Shown here piece by piece: positions 1 through 6,212 of a stretch of 6,225 nucleotides of DNA. The position numbers were made by a program, and so were the translations under genes. Positions within the stretch are counted from its first letter, which is position 1. Each line of letters opens with the position of its first letter. This stretch comes from Dethiosulfovibrio sp. (GTDB taxonomy: Bacteria; Synergistota; Synergistia; Synergistales; Dethiosulfovibrionaceae): the NCBI GenBank assembly GCA_028709985.1, contig JAQUTB010000111.1, forward strand, positions 1 through 6,225. Direction: 5' to 3'. Under the pieces are notes generated by a model, which had not been told where the DNA came from, searched no databases, and saw only the letters and a program-made list of their open reading frames with translations.

Positions 1-999
1 GCCCCCGCCAAGAGGGTGTTTCCCAAGTGGCGATGGTATCTGGTTGTCCTCATAGTCTCCAGCCCTCTTTGGTTTTTCCTGGCTAAGGTTGGGTTGGGGG
101 TTATATGGGCGACCTCTCCGGGTATAGTCTACATGGACAAGACACCGATAAACAGTCCTATGTCCGGTGTCGTGTCCAAGATATACCTCAAGATCGGCCA
201 GAAGGTCGTCTCAGGGGATCCTCTGGCCAGAATTATCGATCCTACCCTTGAGGTGAGGGTAAAGCCCCTTCTCGCGGAGAGGAACGCCATACTGAACAAC
301 CCAAGGCAGAAGATGTTGTCCGGGTCTGTCAGCGAATCCCTTGCCCTGGCCAAGAGGGTTTTCGAGAGGGAAAAACGTTATCTGGAGACCGTTCAGGGCC
401 TTTTTGACCTGGGAGCGGCCACTGTGGCCGATTTAAACGAGGCTAGAGGTAGAGTCGATCGTGCCGAGGCCGATCTTACCAGGGCAAAGGCGGATATGGC
501 GACCTCATCGATACCGCCTGTGGAGTTCCGTGAAAGGAGGGTCCGGCTGGTTCAGATAGAGGCCGAGTTGGAGGCGATGTCCGGTGTCATGGGAGACGCC
601 GATCTGACCTCGCCCATCTCCGGCACGGTTATGGAGGTCTTCGCGGTGGAGAACCAATCGATATCCCAAGGGGCCCCTCTCGCGGTTATCGCCGATCCTA
701 AGGCGGTCTCCATACTGGCCTTTTTGGACCCTGAAGACCTAAGCCTCGCTGAAATGCACGAATCGGTGACTGTGGCTTTTCCCGGTAGGACCATGATAGA
801 GGCTAGGGTCGATGGATTGCCCTCCATGGCTCAACCTACCCCATCGGCTCTGTCCAGGCCTCTCACCGACGATCGACAGGCGGTGAAGGTTACCTTGAGG
901 GCGGTTACTCCCATACCGGACATGTTTCTCGTGGAGGGCCTTCCTGTAACGGTCCACTGGGGAGCCCGTTGGAGATGGATCGAGAGGTGGCTGCCTTGA
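1..999 (+). CDS. HlyD/Alg44-like periplasmic adaptor (membrane fusion) protein, 5' partial
   Basis: Membrane fusion protein that probably links an inner-membrane polysaccharide synthase to the periplasm or outer membrane. The frame is open to the left edge, so the N-terminus is probably missing. A GTG at 16 is the first possible start inside the window, but the purine-rich AAGAGG touches it with no spacer, so I do not trust it. Counting from that GTG, residues 7-33 form one hydrophobic anchor. Residues about 45-74 are the first lipoyl half-motif (INSPMSGVV...GQKV..GDPL). Residues about 80-195 are an alpha-helical hairpin with the typical tip FDLGAATVADLNEAR near 130-144. Residues about 196-228 are the second lipoyl half (DLTSPISGTV), followed by a beta-barrel region to about 315. 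The protein ends in a Trp/Arg-rich tail. It is followed by the regulator and glycosyltransferase genes, which points to polysaccharide export and not drug efflux. Alg44 proteins carry a PilZ domain before the anchor; whether one exists here cannot be seen. Confidence 0.85.
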   Translation, partial: APAKRVFPKWRWYLVVLIVSSPLWFFLAKVGLGVIWATSPGIVYMDKTPINSPMSGVVSKIYLKIGQKVVSGDPLARIIDPTLEVRVKPLLAERNAILNNPRQKMLSGSVSESLALAKRVFEREKRYLETVQGLFDLGAATVADLNEARGRVDRAEADLTRAKADMATSSIPPVEFRERRVRLVQIEAELEAMSGVMGDADLTSPISGTVMEVFAVENQSISQGAPLAVIADPKAVSILAFLDPEDLSLAEMHESVTVAFPGRTMIEARVDGLPSMAQPTPSALSRPLTDDRQAVKVTLRAVTPIPDMFLVEGLPVTVHWGARWRWIERWLP

Positions 1000-1004
1000 A
1001 GGAG
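999..1004 (+). promoter_or_regulatory. Ribosome binding site fixing the start of the TackOD1/GGDEF-like gene at 1011
   Basis: AAGGAG overlaps the last base of the upstream stop codon (TGA 997-999) and sits 6 bases before ATG 1011. The alternative in-frame starts are TTG 969, with no good site, and ATG 975, where GGAG touches the start codon. Both lie inside the end of the adaptor gene. The 1011 start is therefore preferred and makes the two genes non-overlapping. Confidence 0.7.
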
Positions 1005-1010
1005 TTCAGG

Positions 1011-2378
1011 ATGGTAAGGCTTTTAGGGGATAACGGCACGGTCTTTCAATCTCAGAGCTGGATGACCGACTGTAGGTCCATGGAGGATCTACTAGGTGAA
1101 GCGGGTTCCTCCAACGGGGTGATCCTTGACGGCGATATGTCGAAAGAGACGGTTATAACGGTTATCCAGAGGCTCAGGAATGCTCCTGCGACCTGCTTTA
1201 AACCCATATTTTGTTCTAACTCGGTGGACGAGAGCCTGATCTACCTGACCGATGGGTTGGTAGATTCTACGGACAAGGCCAGAGCGCAGGCCCTCGAGAT
1301 GGAGAAACTCTCGGAGGAAATCGACCTGGACAGCCTCAAAGGCAGCAGGGACTTTCGCCTTCTGGCCTACCTGGTCTCCCGACCTAAGGGGCTGAACCCC
1401 GTCCTCAGGCCCTTTACCCATGATGTCTACGGATTTCCTATGGCTGACATGATAGGGGGCGGGGAAGACTCGGTTCAGTGGCTTAAAAACCTCAGAGACA
1501 GAGGGATCCTGACCCTTGGATCGCTGGTGGACAGGATAAGGCTCTGCCCGAAATGCAGTTGCACCCATCTGAACTACATCGATGTGTGCCCAAGCTGCGG
1601 GAGCAAAGACATAGCCCCTAAAGAGTTTATCCACTGCTTTACCTGTGGCAGGGTGGGGCCGGAGGAGGATTTTCTTCAGGAGTCGGGATATCGCTGTCCC
1701 TTCTGTAGCACCCATCTTCGCCATCTTGGATCGGATTACGACCATCCCCTTGAGAGCTTCGTCTGTAACGACTGCGGTCATCGCTTTGTCGAGGCCGACG
1801 TGGTGGTCGACTGCTTCTGTTGCCGATCCCGCTCCAGGACCGACGAGCTTCTGGTGGATGCCATAAGGGTATTTAGGATATCGGAGAAGGGAAAGACCGC
1901 CGCCAGGACGGGATCCATAGAGGACGTCTATGCCCTGCTGGATCGGCTTAACTACGTGGTTCCCTCCTACTTCGATCAGCTCCTCGACTGGATGATCCTC
2001 CTGAACAGGAGATATCCCGATGAGGTGTTTTCCCTACTGGGAGTGAGGTTTGCCAACCTGGACCGGATATCCGATTCCATAGGCAGGCAGAGGACAACCC
2101 AGATGATGGACGCAATAGCAGGTAGGCTGAGAGAGCTCATAAGGAGCACCGACGTCTCCACCAGGACAGGCACAGGGCTGCTCTGGCTGCTCCTTCCCAG
2201 AACCGACTCGGAAGGTGCCTCGGTACTGGAAGGCAGGATACTTGAACTGGCGGACATGGTCGATGGATCCATAAAGCCCGACCTGCGATCCATAAGGATA
2301 ACCGCGCCGGAGGATATCCAGGACGGGTTGAGGGCCAAGAACCTGATGACTCGCCTCACAGGGGAGCTCAAGGGCTGA
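1011..2378 (+). CDS. TackOD1-type zinc-ribbon regulator with degenerate GGDEF domain
   Basis: Predicted soluble signalling protein of 455 aa with no signal peptide or membrane segment. Residues 1 to about 110 resemble a degenerate receiver domain (GVILDGDMS near 36-44, later PIFCSNSVDESL and DGLVD), without a clear phospho-acceptor set. Residues about 120-290 match my memory of TackOD1, a metal-binding output domain: RPKGLNPV, then six CxxC pairs at C179/182, C193/196, C209/212, C229/232, C252/255 and C268/271, with the landmarks HLN..DVCPSCGS, GRVGPEEDF and LRHLGSDYD. Residues about 338-450 look like a GGDEF fold (FSLLGVRFANLDRI...LRELIRSTD...LLWLLLPRTDSEGA). The signature motif is GTGLL at 387-391, so diguanylate cyclase activity is not expected. 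RSTD at 378-381 keeps the RxxD inhibitory-site pattern with the usual five-residue gap. I infer a c-di-GMP receptor that controls the adjacent synthase. The metal and the ligand are unproven. The stop codon overlaps the next start (TGATG). Confidence 0.8.
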   Translation: MVRLLGDNGTVFQSQSWMTDCRSMEDLLGEAGSSNGVILDGDMSKETVITVIQRLRNAPATCFKPIFCSNSVDESLIYLTDGLVDSTDKARAQALEMEKLSEEIDLDSLKGSRDFRLLAYLVSRPKGLNPVLRPFTHDVYGFPMADMIGGGEDSVQWLKNLRDRGILTLGSLVDRIRLCPKCSCTHLNYIDVCPSCGSKDIAPKEFIHCFTCGRVGPEEDFLQESGYRCPFCSTHLRHLGSDYDHPLESFVCNDCGHRFVEADVVVDCFCCRSRSRTDELLVDAIRVFRISEKGKTAARTGSIEDVYALLDRLNYVVPSYFDQLLDWMILLNRRYPDEVFSLLGVRFANLDRISDSIGRQRTTQMMDAIAGRLRELIRSTDVSTRTGTGLLWLLLPRTDSEGASVLEGRILELADMVDGSIKPDLRSIRITAPEDIQDGLRAKNLMTRLTGELKG

Positions 2379-3706
2379 TGCCAGAGCCCCTTCTTTTGAT
2401 AGTCTCCATGGTTTTGGAGGCTCCACTGTCGTCGGGGACATGGGAGATACTGCTAAAGTTCATCCCTTTCGTCCTTTTTTTGGAGATGCCGGTCTATCTC
2501 CTGATACTGATGGGAGTGCTGAAACACAGTCTCTTAAGGATGGATCAGGTAAAATGGCGGGAGGACTATTATCCATCGGTATCCTGTTTGGTGACCTGCT
2601 ACAGCGAGGGTGAGGACGTAAAACAGACCATAAGGTCCCTGGCGAGGCAGATATACCCCGGGATGATACAGATAATACCCATCGTAGACGGGGCGACCGC
2701 CAACAAAAATACCTACGCCGCCGCCCTATCCATGGAGAAAGAGGTTGGGCGACTCCCAAAGAGGGAGCTCAAGGTCATTCCTAAGTGGCAAAGAGGCGGG
2801 AGGGTCTCCGCCCTCAACACAGGCATGAACTTCGCCTACGGCGAGATAGTTATGTCTCTGGACGGGGATACCTCCTTCGACAACGACATGGTGGAGAAGG
2901 CCACAAGGCACTTCAGGGATCCCTCTGTGGCGGCGGTTTCCGGCTGTCTCAGGGTCAGAAACTACAAAAAGTCCCTGGTGACCAGGCTTCAGGCCATAGA
3001 GTATTTCTTCTCCATACAGTCCGCCAAGACGGGCCTAAGTGCCTTCGGGATAATCAACAACATCTCCGGTGCCTTCGGGGTGTTCCGGCGCTCCGTCCTG
3101 GAGCTTATAGGAGGATGGGACGCTGGGACCGCCGAGGACTTGGACATAACTCTAAGGATAAAGAACTACATAGGTCGATACGGCAAGTTTAAAATCGTTT
3201 TCGACCCAGAGGCTATGGGGTTTACCGATGCCCCCGATACCTTCAAGGACTTCTTCAAGCAGAGGCTGAGATGGGATGGAGACCTATCCTTTTTGTATTT
3301 TAGAAAACACTGGAGGAGCTTTTCTGTGAGGCTCGTGGGGCTGAAAAATTTCCTCGCTCTGCTGTGGACAGGGCTTTTGTTTCAGATAGTCATGCCTGTT
3401 GTTATAGTGGTCTACACAGCCTATCTATTTATCGCATACCCACTGAACTTTGTGCTTTGGATTTTAATATTGGTGTATGTGTTTTATTTTATCCTTACCT
3501 CAGTGTTTTTTATGGTTTTTGTTGCACTTCTATCCGAAAGGCCAGGTCAGGATCTTTCGATGATTCCGTGGCTGCCTTTCATGCCTCTGTTCGCCTTCGC
3601 CACCAGGGTCTACGGTGCTTTCGCAGCCTCCTGGGAGATCTTCGGCAGAGGACACAGAGACAGCAACATGGCCCCATGGTGGGTTCTTAAAAAGAGTAAA
3701 TTTTAA
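2378..3706 (+). CDS. Processive family 2 glycosyltransferase, exopolysaccharide synthase (Alg8/cellulose synthase-like)
   Basis: Inner-membrane polysaccharide synthase of 442 aa that probably polymerises a nucleotide-sugar donor on the cytoplasmic face and moves the chain through its own membrane segments. All landmarks of processive GT2 enzymes are visible: D104 in IVDG, DGD at 162-164 (metal/UDP binding), the general-base acid motif AED at 252-254, and QRLRW at 295-299. One hydrophobic segment lies near residues 24-48. Three or so follow from about 318 to 388, with an amphipathic stretch near 395-425. There is no C-terminal PilZ domain, unlike bacterial cellulose synthase BcsA, so c-di-GMP control would need a partner protein. 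ATG 2378 overlaps the upstream stop as TGATG, indicating translational coupling; GGGGAG and AAGGG lie just upstream. The AT-rich, TTT-rich codons near 3400-3540 reflect the membrane segments. The sugar cannot be assigned from the sequence; alginate, cellulose, poly-GlcNAc or hyaluronan-like products are all possible. Confidence 0.88.
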   Translation: MPEPLLLIVSMVLEAPLSSGTWEILLKFIPFVLFLEMPVYLLILMGVLKHSLLRMDQVKWREDYYPSVSCLVTCYSEGEDVKQTIRSLARQIYPGMIQIIPIVDGATANKNTYAAALSMEKEVGRLPKRELKVIPKWQRGGRVSALNTGMNFAYGEIVMSLDGDTSFDNDMVEKATRHFRDPSVAAVSGCLRVRNYKKSLVTRLQAIEYFFSIQSAKTGLSAFGIINNISGAFGVFRRSVLELIGGWDAGTAEDLDITLRIKNYIGRYGKFKIVFDPEAMGFTDAPDTFKDFFKQRLRWDGDLSFLYFRKHWRSFSVRLVGLKNFLALLWTGLLFQIVMPVVIVVYTAYLFIAYPLNFVLWILILVYVFYFILTSVFFMVFVALLSERPGQDLSMIPWLPFMPLFAFATRVYGAFAASWEIFGRGHRDSNMAPWWVLKKSKF

Positions 3707-3725
3707 AAAAGCCTACGGGCCTATG

Positions 3726-3730
3726 AAAGG
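3726..3730 (+). promoter_or_regulatory. Ribosome binding site deciding the NYN-LOTUS start at 3738
   Basis: AAAGG lies 7 bases before ATG 3738. The open frame extends up to 3615 and there is another ATG at 3723. The longer versions overlap the glycosyltransferase or lack a ribosome site, and family-like sequence only begins after 3738, so the short start is preferred. Confidence 0.55.
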
Positions 3731-3737
3731 ATTAATA

Positions 3738-4523
3738 ATGGCAGACTTGGACATAATACAACCTAGGCTGGCGGTTCTTATAGACGCCGATAACGCAAGA
3801 CCCTCTATAACGGAGCCGTTGCTTGCGGAGGTGGCTAAATACGGCATAGCCAGCGTGAAGAGGATATACGGAGACTGGACCACCCCCAACTTGGCAGGGT
3901 GGAAGAGCGTGCTTTTGGAGCACTCGATACAGCCTATACAACAATTTAGGTATACTGTGGGTAAAAATGCCACCGACAGCGCTATGATAATAGACGCTAT
4001 GGACCTGCTGTTTACCGATCATTTTGACGGGTTCTGTCTTGTCTCCAGCGACAGCGATTTCACTCGCCTTGCGGCCAGGATCAGGGAAGCTGGGCTTATG
4101 GTCTACGGCTTTGGTGAGAAGAAAACACCCAAGCCCTTTGTCTCAGCCTGCGATAAGTTTATATATACCGAGGTCATCGCGGTTAAAGAAGATGCTCAGC
4201 CAGCTATTAAGAGAAAGACATCTGAAGAGCTGAAGGGCGATATGCAACTGGTAAGCCTCCTTCGCTCGGCCTTAGAGGCAGCCTCAGACGACACAGGTTG
4301 GGCCCAGCTGGGGACGGTAGGAAGTAACATAGCGAAGCAGTCTCCCGAGTTCGACCCCAGAAACTATGGGTACGGCAAGTTAGGCGAATTGGCCTCGGCC
4401 ATAGGGATATTCGAGGTTGACGAGAGAGTTCAGAGCGATGGCCATTCCAGGGTCATCTATATTCGCAATCTCCCTAAGGACGTAAGGACAAAACCCGTTA
4501 GAAAACCGAGGAGAAGAAAATAA
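3738..4523 (+). CDS. NYN-domain putative ribonuclease with C-terminal OST-HTH/LOTUS domain
   Basis: Predicted 261-aa cytoplasmic RNA-processing protein. Residues about 9-150 form a NYN (LabA/DUF88-like, PIN-fold) nuclease domain. The acidic positions expected for metal binding are visible: D16 and D18 with N19 in LIDADNA, D80 in NATDSAMIIDAMD, and D105/D107 in SSDSDF. A charged linker (about 150-168) leads to residues about 169-245, which resemble the OST-HTH/LOTUS winged helix (LVSLLRSALEAA...GWAQLGTVGSNI...FDPRNYGYGKLGEL). The protein ends in a strongly basic tail (KPVRKPRRRK), which fits nucleic-acid binding. NYN plus LOTUS is a known bacterial architecture related to eukaryotic MARF1/limkain-type proteins. 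Bacterial LOTUS domains have been reported to bind RNA, but this protein's target is unknown. It starts 31 bp after the glycosyltransferase stop with no clear terminator between, so co-transcription with the polysaccharide cassette is possible; a functional link is not shown. Confidence 0.85.
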   Translation: MADLDIIQPRLAVLIDADNARPSITEPLLAEVAKYGIASVKRIYGDWTTPNLAGWKSVLLEHSIQPIQQFRYTVGKNATDSAMIIDAMDLLFTDHFDGFCLVSSDSDFTRLAARIREAGLMVYGFGEKKTPKPFVSACDKFIYTEVIAVKEDAQPAIKRKTSEELKGDMQLVSLLRSALEAASDDTGWAQLGTVGSNIAKQSPEFDPRNYGYGKLGELASAIGIFEVDERVQSDGHSRVIYIRNLPKDVRTKPVRKPRRRK

Positions 4524-4533
4524 AATTTTAATT

Positions 4534-4562
4534 TTTTAAGTTTAGCCGGTTAAGAATATAAA
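4534..4562 (+). promoter_or_regulatory. Weak candidate promoter for the FAH gene
   Basis: TATAAA at 4557-4562 is a 5/6 match to a sigma-70 -10 box. The best -35 at 17-bp spacing is TTTTAA at 4534-4539, only 3/6. If used, it would give a leader of about 85 nt containing all the hairpins and the palindrome. The A+T richness of the area makes chance matches likely. Confidence 0.22.
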
Positions 4563-4603
4563 GCTGCTCCTCAGGGAGATTGTTGCGGTAGGCCGAGAGG
4601 CTT

Positions 4604-4619
4604 TATTTCCCGGGAAATA
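4604..4619. repeat. Perfect 16-bp palindrome TATTTCCCGGGAAATA
   Basis: TATTTCCCGGGAAATA equals its own reverse complement over all 16 bases, about 35 bp before the FAH start. It is flanked by GGC (4599-4601) and GCC (4624-4626), which could close a longer imperfect stem. A palindrome with no spacer makes a poor RNA hairpin, because a loop must open inside the CCCGGG core, so a dimeric repressor operator is the more natural reading. No other copy was noticed in the window. Confidence 0.5.
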
Positions 4620-4640
4620 GGTAGCCCTTAGGCTTGGGGT

Positions 4641-4647
4641 AGGAGGG
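4641..4647 (+). promoter_or_regulatory. Strong ribosome binding site supporting a TTG start for the FAH gene
   Basis: AGGAGGG lies 6 bases before TTG 4654. The translation from that codon begins MRFVTF, a typical N-terminus for this family, and the next possible starts lie well inside the domain. This makes the rare TTG start convincing. Confidence 0.75.
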
Positions 4648-4653
4648 ATATAG

Positions 4654-5538
4654 TTGAGGTTCGTCACGTTCAAAAAAGAAAGTGTGAAGGGGATAGGTGT
4701 CATCCTCCAGGAGGATCGCATCCTTGACGTTCGGTCCGTCCTTGGGGATGCCTCTCCATCGGATATGCTGTCGTTTATAGAGGGCTTCTCAGATCGTAAT
4801 ATGGATCTGTTGGCATCCGCGGTGTTCCAACCGGAAGGATATGTGACCTACTCAGTCTCAGAGATCAGGCTCTGTGCCCCTATAGGGAGGCCGATTCACG
4901 ATGTCCTGTGCGTTGGGGTTAACTATCTGGACCATCTAAAGGAGACCAAGGACACGGTGAAGGGGTTTAAAGAGGCGACCGCCCCGGTGTACTTCTCCAA
5001 AAGGGCCATCTCAATATTGGGATCCGACGAGGCTATAGAGCTCAGGGACGACCTGGATGAAAAACTGGACTACGAGGTGGAGTTGGCGGTCATAATGGGA
5101 AAAAGGGGAAAGGATATCCCTAAAGAGGAGGTGGAGGACTATATATTTGGATACTCGGTTTTCAACGACATCTCCTCAAGAGCCCTTCAAAAGAGGCACG
5201 GTCAGTGGTTCAGGGGCAAGAGCCTGGATACCTACACTGCCATGGGGCCGGCCATACTCCATAAATCGGCTCTTCCGTTTCCCATAAAGGTAGACGTAAA
5301 AAGCTACGTCAACGACGAGCTCAGGCAGAGCTCCAACACCGAGCTGATGATAACCGACATACCCTCCCTGATATCCGATCTCTCCAATGGGATGACATTG
5401 GAACCAGGGGATATTATAGCCACAGGGACCCCCGCCGGGGTCGGTATGGGATTCTCGCCGCCTAAATATCTCAAAAGAGGCGATGTGGTGATCTGTGAGA
5501 TTCCCTCCATCGGCCGATTGGCGAACAAGGTGATGTAA
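4654..5538 (+). CDS. Fumarylacetoacetate hydrolase (FAH) family protein
   Basis: Soluble metal-dependent enzyme of 294 aa, full length for the short bacterial FAH family. Members hydrolyse, decarboxylate or isomerise beta-diketo or oxo-acid substrates in aromatic and amino-acid breakdown; examples are acylpyruvases, 2-hydroxyhepta-2,4-diene-1,7-dioate isomerase and oxaloacetate decarboxylase. Residues 1 to about 75 form the small N-terminal domain. The catalytic domain starts with the LCVGVNYLDH motif (N90, Y91, H94). Metal ligands are visible as E141 and E143 (DYEVELAVI) and D172 (FNDISSR). K189 in RGKSLDTYTAMGP and the segments GDIIATGTPAGVGMG and LKRGDVVICEI complete the family pattern. 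No key residue appears to be missing. The gene starts at TTG behind a strong ribosome site and ends at a strong terminator, so it may be a single-gene unit. The neighbours give no pathway clue, and the exact substrate cannot be assigned. Confidence 0.9.
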   Translation: MRFVTFKKESVKGIGVILQEDRILDVRSVLGDASPSDMLSFIEGFSDRNMDLLASAVFQPEGYVTYSVSEIRLCAPIGRPIHDVLCVGVNYLDHLKETKDTVKGFKEATAPVYFSKRAISILGSDEAIELRDDLDEKLDYEVELAVIMGKRGKDIPKEEVEDYIFGYSVFNDISSRALQKRHGQWFRGKSLDTYTAMGPAILHKSALPFPIKVDVKSYVNDELRQSSNTELMITDIPSLISDLSNGMTLEPGDIIATGTPAGVGMGFSPPKYLKRGDVVICEIPSIGRLANKVM

Positions 5539-5581
5539 AAAAAAGGAGCTCGGAAGCAAACGCTTCCGAGCTCCTTTTTTT
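5537..5581. terminator. Bidirectional intrinsic terminator between the FAH and flagellin genes
   Basis: A perfect 13-bp stem, GGAGCTCGGAAGC (5545-5557) with GCTTCCGAGCTCC (5562-5574), closes a 4-base loop AAAC. It is flanked by eight A on the left (5537-5544) and seven T on the right (5575-5581), so it gives a U-tract on either strand. The runs overlap both stop codons: FAH TAA at 5536-5538 and flagellin TAA, read on the - strand, at 5582-5580. It terminates both convergent genes. Confidence 0.95.
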
Positions 5582-6212
5582 ACTGTCCTAACAGCTTTAG
5601 AACGTGGTTTGGTTGTTGATTTGCCTGGGCGGACATGGAAAATCCGGCCTGAAGAAGGATATTCAGCTTGGTGAACTCCATCATTTCCTTTGCCATGTCG
5701 GCGTCTATGATCCTCGACCTAGCCGATGTTAGGTTGACCGATGCTACGTCCAGGTTTGTTATGGTGTGTTCTAATCTGTTTATCTGGGCACCTATGGTGG
5801 ATCTCTGGGATGAGACCTTATGTATCGCGTTGTCCAACTTTGTTATGCTTCTCGCCGCGCTTAGCCTGGTCCTGACGTCGATATCCTCTATATCCAGAGC
5901 CCTGGCTGAGATATCTCCAAGCTGGATATCCATGTCCTCTCCTTCGTTGGCCCCTATCTGCATCTGTGCAGTGCTGTCCACTAAATGGACATACTGCTCA
6001 AATACGGAGGGCCGAATCGCCTCGAAGGAGCCCCTTTCTCCGCTATATCTGATCTGGTTGATACCGATGTCTCCCGAGATATCCAGGGCTATGCCGTCGC
6101 TTATGATCCCGTTGATCCGCGATCCCGCCTGGACTTTTGTCCCGGTAGAGACGGTTTTCCCGTTATGGGCGTCGCTTATGGTCAGCCTGAAACTGGCTTC
6201 CTCCGCCTCTTG
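5580..6212 (-). CDS. Flagellin, C-terminal part (N-terminus beyond contig end)
   Basis: Structural subunit of the flagellar filament, exported by the flagellar type III apparatus. 210 codons before the stop are visible. The frame stays open to the window end, so this is a C-terminal fragment and the GTG at 5981 is not a start. The upstream visible part (RLTISDAHNGKTV..., ISGDIGINQIRYSGERG) looks like the variable surface domain. The last 130 or so residues are the conserved C-terminal D1/D0 helices: MQIGANEGEDMDIQLGDI, then SQRSTIGAQINRLEHTITNL, ARSRIIDADMAKEM, KLNILLQAGFSMSAQANQ and the terminal VLKLLGQ. These segments pack with the missing N-terminal helix and are typical Toll-like receptor 5 and filament contact regions in other flagellins. 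The gene converges on the FAH gene and shares its terminator. Its promoter lies outside the window. It is probably one of the fliC/hag class; I cannot tell which paralogue. Confidence 0.93.
   Translation of the reverse strand, partial: QEAEEASFRLTISDAHNGKTVSTGTKVQAGSRINGIISDGIALDISGDIGINQIRYSGERGSFEAIRPSVFEQYVHLVDSTAQMQIGANEGEDMDIQLGDISARALDIEDIDVRTRLSAARSITKLDNAIHKVSSQRSTIGAQINRLEHTITNLDVASVNLTSARSRIIDADMAKEMMEFTKLNILLQAGFSMSAQANQQPNHVLKLLGQ

Larger units (their letters stand above)
4524..4653 (+). other. Intergenic leader before the FAH gene, with several small hairpins
   Basis: This 130-bp gap starts with an A+T-rich stretch (4520-4540) that has no GC-rich stem, so no convincing terminator is seen for the NYN gene. 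The second half can form small hairpins: CTCC/GGAG at 4567-4578, GCC-GAGA-GGC at 4592-4601, the 4604-4619 palindrome, and AGCC-CTTA-GGCT at 4623-4634. CTCCT at 4567-4571 could also pair with AGGAG in the ribosome site at 4641-4645, which would compete with the first hairpin. I do not recognise a known riboswitch class. No small ORF is supported. Confidence 0.4.

Noticed and set aside
969..1010. Longer start (TTG 969 or ATG 975) for the regulator
   Set aside because: Both lie within the adaptor gene and have worse ribosome sites than ATG 1011, which has AAGGAG at 6-base spacing.
1092..1781. 229-codon open frame on the - strand
   Set aside because: It lies entirely antisense to the cysteine-rich regulator, whose motifs are clearly real; no ribosome site and no recognisable protein features.
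3700..3722. Possible terminator after the glycosyltransferase
   Set aside because: Only a tiny GCC/GGC stem with an A-run before it and no T-run after it; not enough for an intrinsic terminator on the + strand.
3615..3737. N-terminal extension of the NYN-LOTUS protein
   Set aside because: It would overlap the glycosyltransferase end and the extra residues look like out-of-frame coding sequence; ATG 3738 has a well-spaced ribosome site.
5979..5981. GTG as start of a short 133-residue flagellin-like protein
   Set aside because: The frame continues upstream with flagellin-like sequence to the contig end, so this is an internal valine codon of a longer gene.
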